This document shows, piece after piece, positions 55,148 to 63,865 of a stretch of DNA of 64,000 bases (positions within the stretch are counted from its first letter, which is position 1; each line of letters starts with the position of its first letter). The position numbers were made by a program, and so were the translations under genes. Below the pieces are notes generated by a model, which ran no database searches, was not told where the DNA came from, and was given only the letters and a program-made list of their open reading frames with translations. Origin of the DNA: Planctomicrobium piriforme. GTDB taxonomy: Bacteria; Planctomycetota; Planctomycetia; Planctomycetales; Planctomycetaceae. Location of the stretch: assembly GCF_900113665.1 (NCBI RefSeq), contig NZ_FOQD01000012.1, forward strand, positions 124,001 to 188,000, written 5' to 3'.

Positions 55148-56299
55148 TCACTTGCCGTTCCAATAGATCTTCACGTTCTGAGTCGAGCGGCCGCCGGCGA
55201 TGATGTCGGGCTTTGAGTCGTTGTTGAGATCGCCGACGATCAGGTCTTCCGTCGCCATTCCGCCGGCATCAACCACCTGCTTGGTCCATTGCGAGCCGTC
55301 TTCAGATGTCGCCGTGTAGACGTTCACTCCAAAGGCCGTGGGCGTATCGCTGTGGCCGAAGATGATCTCGTCAGCGCCATCGCCATTCATGTCGGCCGTC
55401 CACAGCGCATGGCCTCGTTTGAAGCCTTCGTCGATGACGATGCGACGCCACAACTCGTCTGGCTTCTCCGGCGGCAGATAGACCGCCAGCATCGTGCCGT
55501 GCATCGGTTCGACGCTCGTCAGAAAGACGCCGCCGTTCTTCAACCGGCCTGATTTGATCTCGCCAGCGCCATTCAAGTTCGGGTCGGCAGCCGTCGCGCC
55601 GACGCCGAGTTTCGTCGCGGTGAAAGCCTCTTTGTCTTTCGCAACGAGATGCACTCCTTCCCGCGCGGACGTGATGGTGTCCGTCAGTCCGTCGCCGTTA
55701 AAGTCGACATGCCAGTGATTGTGCATGCGGTTGAGATCCTGATTCAGCACCGTTTCCGGCCAGCGGTCTTTCGCAGGATCTCTGGGGATCTCAAACGCCA
55801 TCAGCCGCACGCCGGTTCCCTGGCTGGCATTCAACGGAGAGATCACGAGTTGCGGGCGGCCGGTTCCAAGGACGTCCGCAAATCGCATCCGATGCAATGA
55901 AGGCTCCGCCCCGATCGGGTAGACGGTCCACTTCTCATCCAGCGATGCCCCGCGACGCACCCATTGAATGGTGCCGGTGTTCTTCCCCATCCAGCCTGCG
56001 CCGACGGCGAAGTCGATTTGCCCGTCGCCGTCGATGTCGTAAGGAGCGATGCAAACGTTATCGGTGACTGTCTGGTCGGCAATGATGACTCGCGGCGACC
56101 AGCTCGGGTTCTCGTACCACAGCACGCGATTCTCACTGACAGCGACGACATCCTGCCGGCCATCGCCGTTCACGTCCGCCAGTGTGACCGCATAGCAGAC
56201 TTTGCCAATCTGCGGATCGATCACCTGTTCGGTGAACCGCATTTCTGCTTTCAGCGCTGTTGCCGAAAATACCGCCACAATCAACCAGACGCCGCGCAT
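55148..56299 (-). CDS. VCBS/FG-GAP repeat beta-propeller protein
   Basis: 383 residues from ATG 56299 (GAGGGAA 4-10 bases upstream). A signal peptide (about 1-18, ending ALKAEMR) precedes several FG-GAP/VCBS repeats with calcium-binding loops DVNGDGRQD, DIDGDGQID, DFNGDGLTD, DMNGDGADE and DLNNDSKPD. These form an extracellular seven-bladed propeller of the kind used for binding or as a sugar-acting accessory. No catalytic domain is fused. It faces away from the EEP hydrolase gene across 120 bases. Confidence 0.9.
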   Translation of the reverse strand: MRGVWLIVAVFSATALKAEMRFTEQVIDPQIGKVCYAVTLADVNGDGRQDVVAVSENRVLWYENPSWSPRVIIADQTVTDNVCIAPYDIDGDGQIDFAVGAGWMGKNTGTIQWVRRGASLDEKWTVYPIGAEPSLHRMRFADVLGTGRPQLVISPLNASQGTGVRLMAFEIPRDPAKDRWPETVLNQDLNRMHNHWHVDFNGDGLTDTITSAREGVHLVAKDKEAFTATKLGVGATAADPNLNGAGEIKSGRLKNGGVFLTSVEPMHGTMLAVYLPPEKPDELWRRIVIDEGFKRGHALWTADMNGDGADEIIFGHSDTPTAFGVNVYTATSEDGSQWTKQVVDAGGMATEDLIVGDLNNDSKPDIIAGGRSTQNVKIYWNGK

Positions 56300-56368
56300 G
56301 TTGTTCCCTCTCTGAAACAGGTGTCGCATCGGTGTAGTTTAATGGGTTGCGTTGCTATTGTGGACCCA

Positions 56369-56400
56369 TTGTCCCGGACGCTCTGAGGCGTCCGGGACAA
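56369..56400. repeat. Palindrome upstream of the EEP gene
   Basis: TTGTCCCGGACGC-tctgag-GCGTCCGGGACAA, 13-bp perfect arms. It lies between the divergent VCBS-repeat and EEP genes, 24 bases before the EEP start, so it may block translation or bind a regulator. Confidence 0.85.
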
Positions 56401-56423
56401 TCACTCACAAGGAGAGACGATCA

Positions 56424-57296
56424 ATGCCGAGGGGAATTGCGTTCACACTCTGTCTGATATTGTCACTCGCCCCACAGGTCTCCGCTGCCGACCCCGCGCC
56501 GCTCCGGGTGATGAGTTTCAACATTCGATACGCCGCCGCGAAAGACGGCCCCAATGCCTGGGATCTGCGGAAAGACTTCCTCATCGAAACAATTCACAAG
56601 TTCAATCCCGATCTGTTGGGAACTCAGGAAACAGAAGCAGGCCAGCGTGGCTTTCTGGTGCAGCACTTTTCGGAATATGGTGAGTTAGGCGTCGGTCGCG
56701 ATGATGGTCAGTTGCAAGGGGAGATGATGGCGGTCTTCTATCGCAAGAGCCGCTTTGATCTCGTTGAAGGAGGACATTTCTGGCTCAGCGAAACCCCGGA
56801 TGTCGCCGGCAGCAAGAGCTGGAACAGCGCCCATCCCCGCATGGTCACCTGGGTGCTGCTGAAAGACAAACTCGGGCCCGACCAGCCGGAGCTCTATTTC
56901 TTCAACACGCACTTCGACCACATCAGTCAGGAAGCGCGAAATCATGGGGGGCTGATTCTGCACGATCGCATCGCCGCTGCTTCTGAACGTGCCGCCGTGA
57001 TTGTGACCGGCGACTTCAATTCCAAAGAAGGGAGCGAACCGTACACGAATCTGTTCACCCCGCACGCCGGCCAGCCGCTGCTGACGGACGCCTATCGTGC
57101 GGTCCATCCCGCAGTCGGACCAGAAGAAGGGACCGCCAATGCCTTTAATCCAGCCAACATCACCGGCGCCCGCATCGACTGGATCGGATTCACAAAACAG
57201 TTCACTGCCAAAAGCGCCGAGATCAACCGAGTGGAACGAGAAGGCAAACTGCCGTCAGACCACTTCCCGATCGAAGTCGTGTTGAACTGGCGATGA
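56424..57296 (+). CDS. Endonuclease/exonuclease/phosphatase family protein, exported
   Basis: 290 residues from ATG 56424 (GGAGA 8 bases upstream). A signal peptide (about 1-22, ending QVSAADP) is followed by an EEP fold: MSFNIRYA, LLGTQETEAGQ (catalytic Glu), FFNTHFDHISQEA, VTGDFNSKEGSEPY and a late SDHFPIEVVL (His). So it is a metal-dependent phosphodiesterase acting outside the cytoplasm, on nucleic acids, sugar phosphates or phospholipids; the substrate is open. Normal length. Confidence 0.93.
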   Translation: MPRGIAFTLCLILSLAPQVSAADPAPLRVMSFNIRYAAAKDGPNAWDLRKDFLIETIHKFNPDLLGTQETEAGQRGFLVQHFSEYGELGVGRDDGQLQGEMMAVFYRKSRFDLVEGGHFWLSETPDVAGSKSWNSAHPRMVTWVLLKDKLGPDQPELYFFNTHFDHISQEARNHGGLILHDRIAAASERAAVIVTGDFNSKEGSEPYTNLFTPHAGQPLLTDAYRAVHPAVGPEEGTANAFNPANITGARIDWIGFTKQFTAKSAEINRVEREGKLPSDHFPIEVVLNWR

Positions 57297-57310
57297 ACGG
57301 AGAAGAGTCT

Positions 57311-57464
57311 TAACCACGGAAGGCACGGAGAACACGGAAATCCAATGTCAAAATCTCACCCCATTTTTGGCGAGCATACTCACTCGGATCGCCAGTGGAA
57401 TCATCAACCTTGGATTCCAGTGAGACCTCATTGACATCCGTGAATTCCGTGCCTTCCGTGGTTA
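57311..57464. repeat. CCACGGA-type inverted repeat pair at a convergent junction
   Basis: Left arm TAACCACGGAAGGCACGGA (57311-57329) continues to 57340; right arm at 57437-57464 ends TTCCGTGGTTA. The arms are complementary with few mismatches, about 95 bases apart, between the converging EEP gene and the coiled-coil gene. Same class as the runs at 54943 and 59914. Confidence 0.8.
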
Positions 57465-57470
57465 CTCTTC

Positions 57471-57968
57471 TTATTCCGCAGACGTCTTCGGAGGCGGAAC
57501 GTCGGCGTAGTCTTCGAGGATTGTGGCCGACTTGTCGAGCAGGGCCAGCGCCTGGGGGATGTCCACTTCCAGCAGCCGTCGCAGGGCCGACATGCGGCCG
57601 CGGAACTCATCGACATCGTGATGAATTTTCTGCGACCACCGTTTCACCCGTTCGATCTGTTCCTGGCAGTGTTGCAGGCGGCGCTTGGCTTTGTCGTAGT
57701 CCAGCTTTTCCTCGATGCAAGACGACTTCCTTCCGGCGACGGTCCGCATCTGGCACGTCGTGAGCGCCGTTCTGGTCGACGCCACCAGATCGAATGCCTT
57801 TCGCAGTTGCACCGTCCAGTACATCGGGCGGTCCTGCTCGATCCAGTCGAACGCCCGTTGCGTCTCCACCTGCATCGACTGCAAAGCCCCTTCGACCTCC
57901 TCGGCAAAGCGCATGAGCTTCACCCGAAAGTCGCGAATGACAGCGATGTCGCGGACGTTGGCAGGCAT
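57471..57968 (-). CDS. Coiled-coil hypothetical protein
   Basis: 165 residues, nearly all helical: FRVKLMRFAEEVEGALQSMQVETQRAFDWIE, then a long charged coil (about 80-140, CIEEKLDYDKAKRRLQHCQEQIERVKR), and a Pro-rich end. No signal peptide or membrane segment. The two Cys-containing positions are not in a metal motif. Function unknown; scaffold or secretion-accessory roles are possible. Its 3' end lies at the repeats of 57311-57464. Confidence 0.65.
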   Translation of the reverse strand: MPANVRDIAVIRDFRVKLMRFAEEVEGALQSMQVETQRAFDWIEQDRPMYWTVQLRKAFDLVASTRTALTTCQMRTVAGRKSSCIEEKLDYDKAKRRLQHCQEQIERVKRWSQKIHHDVDEFRGRMSALRRLLEVDIPQALALLDKSATILEDYADVPPPKTSAE

Positions 57969-57971
57969 GGG

Positions 57972-58006
57972 GAAGGTTGAACGTTTAAGGTTTAAGGTTG
58001 AAGGTG
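57972..58006. repeat. TTTAAGGTT repeat run
   Basis: GTTTAAGGTTTAAGGTTGAAGG-type repeats directly upstream of the coiled-coil gene start (within 40 bases). The same wording returns in inverted form at 58783-58869. The remaining spacer to ruvC holds GCTGATCGCTGACCGC-like runs but no gene. Confidence 0.75.
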
Positions 58007-58169
58007 AAAATCGAGGCGACTGATTTCCTGCTGACTGCTGAAAGCTGATCGCTGACCGCCGATTGCCGAAAATTCTGGCTGGGCCAGGCGAATTTCTGTT
58101 ATCTTCCGCACAGCGTCATATTTCCCAAAGTACGCCCGACGGAAGTGCGAAACAAGGAAGGAATCGCCC

Positions 58170-58778
58170 GTGCTGAACTCTGCCGCCCCTCCCGTTCCGG
58201 AACAGGACGCCCCGGCAGCCGCTTCGACGGGAGCCTGCCGAAGGACTTCCGGCGTGGGCATGTCGTTAGGGAATACGTTCGCCGGCGCACGTGGCACGGT
58301 CTATCTGGGGATCGACCCTGGACTCAACCGCACCGGTTACGCCCTGCTGCGACGCGGCCCCCGTCCGATTTTGCTGGAAGGGGGCGTCATCAGCTCCCGT
58401 CCCAAAACCTCACTCGCCGAACGCGTGCGGGAAATCGGGGACGGCATTCGCGAACTGATCGAAGAGTTTTCGCCTGACGCCGTGGCGATCGAACAACTCT
58501 TTTCGATGCCGCGGAATCCCAGAACAGCCATTCTCATGGCGCACGCCCGCGGCGCGATTCTGTTCGCGGTCGCCAACAGCGAGCGGCCCGTCGTGAACTA
58601 CTCGCCGCGGCAGGTGAAAAAGCTGCTCACCGGCAGCGGCACCGCTTCGAAGGAACAGGTGCAAATGGCGATTCAGCGCGAACTCGGCCTGGCTTCCATT
58701 CTCGAACCCAACGACGTCGCCGACGCCTGTGCCATTGCCCTGTGTCACTATCACAGCCTGCGGTGTGCTTTGGTATGA
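58170..58778 (+). CDS. ruvC: Holliday junction resolvase RuvC
   Basis: 202 residues from GTG 58170, which has AGGAAGGA 8 bases upstream, giving a 40-residue N-terminal extension; ATG 58260 would give the usual short start. The catalytic acids are D49 (YLGIDPGLNRTG), E108 (AIEQLF), D182 and D185 (PNDVADACAIAL). RuvC cuts four-way DNA junctions in recombination repair. The usual partners ruvA and ruvB are not adjacent. It converges with the CPBP gene, with an inverted TTTAAGGTT repeat between. Confidence 0.95.
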   Translation: MLNSAAPPVPEQDAPAAASTGACRRTSGVGMSLGNTFAGARGTVYLGIDPGLNRTGYALLRRGPRPILLEGGVISSRPKTSLAERVREIGDGIRELIEEFSPDAVAIEQLFSMPRNPRTAILMAHARGAILFAVANSERPVVNYSPRQVKKLLTGSGTASKEQVQMAIQRELGLASILEPNDVADACAIALCHYHSLRCALV

Positions 58779-58782
58779 GGGT

Positions 58783-58869
58783 GGTTGAAGGTTGAGGCGT
58801 TTAAGGTTTAAGGTCGAAAAAACGTCTTCTGACTATCCTTAAACCTTCAACCATAAACCCTCAACCTTC
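58783..58869. repeat. TTTAAGGTT inverted repeat at a convergent junction
   Basis: Left arm (58783-58815) has GGTTGAAGGTTGAGG and TTTAAGGTTTAAGGT; the right arm (58837-58869) is its approximate complement (CCTTAAACCTTCAACC ... CCCTCAACCTT). It lies between ruvC and the CPBP gene and covers the CPBP stop. Confidence 0.8.
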
Positions 58870-59798
58870 CTGCTCCTTGTCTGCAGCAGCAACAGCATCA
58901 TCACCAGGTACATGCTCAGCGAGAGCATCAGCGCCGGTGACACGGGATCTTGCTGGCTGAGCTGGAAATGGACCAGCGAGATCGCCAGCAGGTTGTTGCA
59001 GAAGTGGACCAGCACCGGAATCCAGATGGTGCCGGTCTGCAGGTAGAGCAGATGCAGCAGGATGCCGACGGGCAGTGTCGCAATCGCATGTGGCGGCGAC
59101 CCGTGAATCGCGGCAAAGCAGAGTGACGAAAGCAGCACTCCGCGGACGATTCCGAACCGTCCCACAAGTCGGCGTCCCAGCACTCCGCGAAAGACCAGTT
59201 CTTCCGCCACGGCCGGGGCCAGGGCCATCGCCACAATCAGCACCGGATAGGGCACCCCCTGGAAGGTCGAATACAAGTGGTCGAGCGAAGTCTGCCGCAA
59301 CACCGTCGCCGAAGGCCACGCAACAGTCGGTTCCGACTGCCACCACGCGTTTGCCACGTCGTAGATGAGATTGCCAATCAGCGCAATCGGGCAGACGGTC
59401 GCCAGCGAGATAATGATTTCATCTGTCGACGGGTAGCGCCAGCCGATCCGCTGTCGGAAATGCCGACCCTCGCGGAGCCGGATCGCAGGCAGCAGCAGGA
59501 ACAGCCCTCCCAGAACGGGCGTGCCGATCAGCAGAAAGGAACGGTCCAGATCGGTCGCCAGCACCCAATCGATAATTTCGGATTGAGGAGGCCATTGCAG
59601 GCCGAAGGCCGCCGTCAGCAGGATCGCGAGCAATAGCACCAGGACCAGTCCCTGAGCCAGCAGGAACCCGAACGTCCACAGCAGGGCTTCCAGCAGCGAG
59701 CAGACCATCGGCAAAGCTCGCCAGCGACGCAGGCCAGTTGGGGCATCACCCCCGGCCACTGCGTCCGTTTCGGCTGCTGTCAACGCGTTCGACATACT
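58839..59798 (-). CDS. CPBP-family intramembrane metalloprotease
   Basis: 319 residues from ATG 59798; the frame opens earlier at 59855 without a signal. About eight hydrophobic segments. CPBP/ABI motifs are intact: EELVFR (E198, E199, R203), CFAAIH (H231) and VHFCNN (H264, N268). Members process membrane proteins or peptides, such as the protein-maturation Rce1 or bacteriocin-immunity relatives. The last ten residues (KVEGLWLKV) come from the TTTAAGGTT repeat at the 3' end, so the tail is probably not functional. Confidence 0.93.
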   Translation of the reverse strand, partial: SMSNALTAAETDAVAGGDAPTGLRRWRALPMVCSLLEALLWTFGFLLAQGLVLVLLLAILLTAAFGLQWPPQSEIIDWVLATDLDRSFLLIGTPVLGGLFLLLPAIRLREGRHFRQRIGWRYPSTDEIIISLATVCPIALIGNLIYDVANAWWQSEPTVAWPSATVLRQTSLDHLYSTFQGVPYPVLIVAMALAPAVAEELVFRGVLGRRLVGRFGIVRGVLLSSLCFAAIHGSPPHAIATLPVGILLHLLYLQTGTIWIPVLVHFCNNLLAISLVHFQLSQQDPVSPALMLSLSMYLVMMLLLLQTRSRKVEGLWLKV

Positions 59799-59913
59799 TC
59801 GAACCCCTGCCCCCGTCTCTGTCAAATTACGGGGAGCCAGAGGAATCGTCAACATGCGGTTTTGGAACAGAACCGGAGAACGCGGGAAAAGTGGCGCCGA
59901 ATACGGATAAAAG

Positions 59914-60039
59914 AAACCACGAATCGCACCAATTTCACGAACAGGTCATCGTAATTCGCCGCAGTGACCTGAGAACAGATCTCTGCGGATGACGCGTCTT
60001 CGATAATTCCATTCGTGTCATTCGTCTGATTCGTGGTTC
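59914..60039. repeat. CCACGAA-type inverted repeat pair
   Basis: Left arm AAACCACGAATCGCACC (59914-59930) continues to 59941; right arm (60011-60039) ends GATTCGTGGTTC. The arms are roughly complementary around about 70 bases. Here the flanking genes are in tandem, not converging: the pair lies after the DUF1080 gene and before the CPBP gene, both minus strand. Confidence 0.75.
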
Positions 60040-60058
60040 AAAACTTTCCCGAATTCCA

Positions 60059-63000
60059 CTACCGCTGTGCGGTCACCTTGAACATCGGGTTATTCCGGTC
60101 TCCCCGTGAAAGCAGGAACGCCATCAGGTCGAGAACCTCGTCATGATTCAGAGTGTTCAACAGGCCTTGCGGCATCATCGAGGTCTTGGCCGGGATCATC
60201 TCTTCGATTTTCCGTTGCTCGACCGTTTCCACAGCATTGGGATCTAGCATGTTCGTGTTGATTCGCAGGGCCTCGCCATGCAGGTTGACGATGCGGCCAA
60301 TCACCACCTTGCCGTCGATGGTCAGGATCTGCACCGCGGCATACTGGTCGCTGATGACTTTGCTCGGTTCGAGAATCGATTCCAGAATCGCGCGGACGTC
60401 GAAACGGCCGGCGAGACCAGTCAGGTCCGGGCCGAGGGCACCCCCTTCGCCGTTGAAGCGGTGGCAGCCGAAACAGTTAGCGGCCCCGAACATCTGTCGG
60501 CCCTTTTCGAAGTCCCGCTGATGCAGGTCGTTCTGCAGAATGGAGGCGAGTTCTTCCAGCTTCCACTCTTTGACGAACGGCCGGGCCGGTGCCGCGACTG
60601 GCTGTGTCGCCGGAGTCGCTACCTGATCGAGAATCGGCTTGAGCGCTTCTTTCTCGGCCTCGGTCAGGTTCGCGATCGCCGTTTCGCGGATGTCTTTGAC
60701 GAACAGGTCGAAACCGACGCCGCCGCGATAATTCGCAGCCGTCAGAAACCATTTGAAGTACGTTTCCCGCAGCTCAGGCGTCCAGCCGGTCCGCAGGTAC
60801 GACAAGGCCTTCGCGTAATTAATCTGCTCTTCCTGCGACGGCGCGGACTGCAGCAGCGCCATCCCTTGCTGGGCGGCGACGGGCGATTGCAGGTACACCA
60901 GCAGATCAAGCAGCATCGCATTCTGATTCGCGTTCTTCGTCGGCAGTGAGCTGCCGAGTCGGTCCAGCAGATTGTCGCGCACCATCGGGTCAGGAGCGCC
61001 GAATCGCAGCATCGCCAGTTGGAGTACACGCAGCCCGGCCAGACGCTGGTCGAGCGTCAGTTGCTGCCAGTCCAGTTCGCCCAGCGAAGTGAACATGCCG
61101 ATCTGCAGCAGGCTTTCCGCGCCGCCGGCTGTTTCCGTCGTTCCATCCCAGGCTGGCGGGGGAGTGTCGATCGCTTCTTTGGGGTTCTTGCCCTTGCGGG
61201 GTTGCACGCGGCACATTGCGAGCAGCCCTTCGATGCGGGTCCACGCCTGTTGGGCGTTCATTGCCTTTGAGACCCATTCTTCGGCCGGGCGGAATTCAAT
61301 CGCAGTACGAGCAGCGGTTCGTAACACCGGATCGTTGCTGCCGAGATACGGCCACGCGACTTCCACCGCCTCGGGGTGATCTCCCAGGTGTAGCGCCTGC
61401 AGTTTGTGCAGCACGTCGCGCTCATCGCTGCCGGTCGCACTCTTGCCGTCGACCGCCGCGGTGGACTCGTCGCCGACATAGGTCACCTTGTAGAGACCTG
61501 ACTGCACCTTGCGGCCGCCGATGGCGAAGTACATCGCCTGATCGGCGGGGTTGATGACGATGTCCGTCAGCGGCAGCGGAGTGCCGGTGATGAATTCTTC
61601 GACGCTGGCGCGGTACGAAGCCCCCTGCGGCTCCATGTGGACGGCGAACAGTTTGCCATAACTCCAGTCACTAATGAAAAAAGCCCGCTGATACTTCGCG
61701 GGAAACTTCGCTCCGTAGCCGAATGTGACGCCGGTTGGCGAACCCGGCCCGATGTTCACCACTGGCGGCGATGTGTCGGGGAAGTACTCCGGAAATTTGG
61801 CGCTGCCGTTTCGCCAGCCATAGTCGACTCCGCTCAGTACCTGACAGACCCGGGTCGGACGGTACCAGGGAGTGTTGATGTCCCATTCCATATCGGCGTC
61901 GAACGTGAACAGTTCGCCGTCGGCATTGAAGGCCGCGTCGTACGGATTGCGGAAGCCGGCGGTCACCAGTTCCCACGACTTGCCGTCCGGACTCATCTTG
62001 CTGATGTAACCGCCAGGGGCAGGCACACCCTTCATGAAACCCTTGCCGTAGATGCGGGGGAGAATCATGTCTTCGTCCCAGATCTTCGGGACACGGGCGG
62101 CGGCGAACTCGGTGAGGTCGGTCTTGTTGCCGCAGACGATATAAATCGACTGGCCGTCGGGACTCAGCACGGCGGCATGCGGGCCATGTTCTCCGCCGCT
62201 GCCGGGGAGCAGCCGCAGGGTTTCGACGGTATCAAGCTGGTCGTCATTGTTGGCGTCAGTCACGCGGTAAACGCCGCTCTCGTATTTTGTCGCCTTGTTC
62301 ACGACGACATACAGACTGTCAAACGCCCACAGCAGGCCCTGGGCTTCCCCCATCGGAACGTTGATCGGTTCGAGCACCAGTTCCTTCGCGCCGTTGATGC
62401 CTGGCGGAGTGACTCGAAACAGCCCGCCATACTGATCGCAGACAATCAGCCGCCCCTTCGGGTCGACGCACATCGAGACCCACGAGCCTTCGACCAGCTT
62501 CGGTACCGAGTAGATGCGATCGACCTTGAAGCCTTTGGCGACGACGAGACGTTCAATCGGAGTTGCTTCCGGCGTCTTGAGTTTCAGTGCCGCCTGCAAT
62601 ATTTCCTCGGTCAGCGGATAGGGCTTCTGGCCCAGTTCGGCGACGACGTGGGCCGGTTTCCAGTCGTCGGCTTTGAAGTCGGGTGTGTTCCACCCGGCGG
62701 CCGACTTTGGAGCTGCCTGCCAGGTTTCGTCGGTCACGATTTTCTGGATGTCGCCGTTTGTCGATTCGAGTTCGAGCCGTGCGAGCGTCGCTCCGAGGCC
62801 GCGATCTTTTTCAACTTCAATCGCCAGCACGGCAGGTGCGTTCGGGGGGAGGTTCTGCAGCAGCCCAGTCACATCGATGTAGGTGGCAGTCTTGGGGCCG
62901 GAGTGGTCGGTCACTTCCTTGCCGTTCAGGCTGACCTTCACTCGATCATCCGCAGCCACAAAAAACTTCGCCGACTTCAACGGGCCATTCACTGTGAACG

Positions 63001-63865
63001 GCTTTCGCAGAAACGCCTTGGTCGGCTTGTCGGCGGGGGGAGCTTTGTCGCCGGTCGGAGTTTCGCGAAAGACCCATTTTGGATTTGCTGATTCCGCTGG
63101 CACCGCCTGAGCGTTCGGCTCCTTGAGTTGTTTGAGGCGAATGTTGCGGAACTGGGCCGTCGCGGCGGGACCGGTGTGCAATTGAAACGCGATCACCCCT
63201 TCGAGTTCGCGGTCTGCTTTCTGTTCATCGACCACTTCGACGGTCTTCACGCCGTCGATCAGATGCGTGATGTGCTCCCCTTTGCCGATCAGCGTCAGTT
63301 CGTGCCACTTGGCGAGATCGACAGGTTCGACCGGCACGCCGAGCGGAGTCACTTCTTTCTGGCCGTTGTCTTTCAACACCACCCGTTGTCCGCGCTGGGC
63401 AATGATCCCCCGGCCGCGTTCGTCATACAGCATGGCCGTGTAGGGGGGATTGGGATGGATGTCGGCCTGGTAGCCTGCGACCACCCAGTCGCCGATGTCC
63501 GGACGTCGCTGCGAGCGGTACTGCACACCGGAGTTTGAATTCCCTTCGAAACGGAACTCGAGCTTGAGTTCGAAATCGGCCACCTTGCCGCCGGTCCAGA
63601 CCAGAAACTGGTTGACCCGTAACTGGCCGTCGGTCTTGCCGGTGATGACGCCGTCTTTCACCGACCAGAGTTCGGGGTTGCCGTCCCAGCCGGTCAGATC
63701 CTTGCCGTTGAAGAGATCCTGATAGCCTTCTTCCGCCGAAACCGGCTCGCAATAGGCCAGCCAGCAGCAGGCCAGCAGCAGTGAAGCGAAGACACGCACG
63801 CCGATTCTCCCCCCAGGATCGAACGGCAAACTGGCCCCGGTTGTTCGCCGATCGAAGTGTTGCAT
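60059..63865 (-). CDS. DUF1080 / beta-propeller / PVC-type cytochrome fusion
   Basis: 1268 residues from the internal ATG 63865, chosen because the signal peptide (about 20-42, VFASLLLACCWLAYCEPVSAEE) then falls near the N-terminus. The domains are: DUF1080/3-keto-disaccharide hydrolase-like (about 45-235, FNGKDLTGWDG, NSGVQYRSQ); a second beta domain (about 255-400); a propeller of the membrane-bound dehydrogenase type (about 430-790, e.g. DPKGRLIVCDQYGGLFRV, GPHAAVLSPDGQSIYIVCGN); a helical-repeat region (about 800-1080); and a C-terminal PVC-type cytochrome c with GAANCFGCHRFNGEGG (CxxCH) and ILEPSKVISDQYAAVQI. It should act outside the cytoplasm in oxidation of sugars or polysaccharide parts with electron transfer to haem. 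Common in planctomycetes. Stop at 60059. Confidence 0.93.
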   Translation of the reverse strand: MQHFDRRTTGASLPFDPGGRIGVRVFASLLLACCWLAYCEPVSAEEGYQDLFNGKDLTGWDGNPELWSVKDGVITGKTDGQLRVNQFLVWTGGKVADFELKLEFRFEGNSNSGVQYRSQRRPDIGDWVVAGYQADIHPNPPYTAMLYDERGRGIIAQRGQRVVLKDNGQKEVTPLGVPVEPVDLAKWHELTLIGKGEHITHLIDGVKTVEVVDEQKADRELEGVIAFQLHTGPAATAQFRNIRLKQLKEPNAQAVPAESANPKWVFRETPTGDKAPPADKPTKAFLRKPFTVNGPLKSAKFFVAADDRVKVSLNGKEVTDHSGPKTATYIDVTGLLQNLPPNAPAVLAIEVEKDRGLGATLARLELESTNGDIQKIVTDETWQAAPKSAAGWNTPDFKADDWKPAHVVAELGQKPYPLTEEILQAALKLKTPEATPIERLVVAKGFKVDRIYSVPKLVEGSWVSMCVDPKGRLIVCDQYGGLFRVTPPGINGAKELVLEPINVPMGEAQGLLWAFDSLYVVVNKATKYESGVYRVTDANNDDQLDTVETLRLLPGSGGEHGPHAAVLSPDGQSIYIVCGNKTDLTEFAAARVPKIWDEDMILPRIYGKGFMKGVPAPGGYISKMSPDGKSWELVTAGFRNPYDAAFNADGELFTFDADMEWDINTPWYRPTRVCQVLSGVDYGWRNGSAKFPEYFPDTSPPVVNIGPGSPTGVTFGYGAKFPAKYQRAFFISDWSYGKLFAVHMEPQGASYRASVEEFITGTPLPLTDIVINPADQAMYFAIGGRKVQSGLYKVTYVGDESTAAVDGKSATGSDERDVLHKLQALHLGDHPEAVEVAWPYLGSNDPVLRTAARTAIEFRPAEEWVSKAMNAQQAWTRIEGLLAMCRVQPRKGKNPKEAIDTPPPAWDGTTETAGGAESLLQIGMFTSLGELDWQQLTLDQRLAGLRVLQLAMLRFGAPDPMVRDNLLDRLGSSLPTKNANQNAMLLDLLVYLQSPVAAQQGMALLQSAPSQEEQINYAKALSYLRTGWTPELRETYFKWFLTAANYRGGVGFDLFVKDIRETAIANLTEAEKEALKPILDQVATPATQPVAAPARPFVKEWKLEELASILQNDLHQRDFEKGRQMFGAANCFGCHRFNGEGGALGPDLTGLAGRFDVRAILESILEPSKVISDQYAAVQILTIDGKVVIGRIVNLHGEALRINTNMLDPNAVETVEQRKIEEMIPAKTSMMPQGLLNTLNHDEVLDLMAFLLSRGDRNNPMFKVTAQR

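Noticed and set aside
35598..58869. CRISPR array
   Set aside because: The repeats are palindromes of varied sequence and irregular spacing, without unique spacers of even length or cas genes.
61637..63091. 484-residue plus-strand frame
   Set aside because: Antisense to the DUF1080/cytochrome gene; no motif or start signal.
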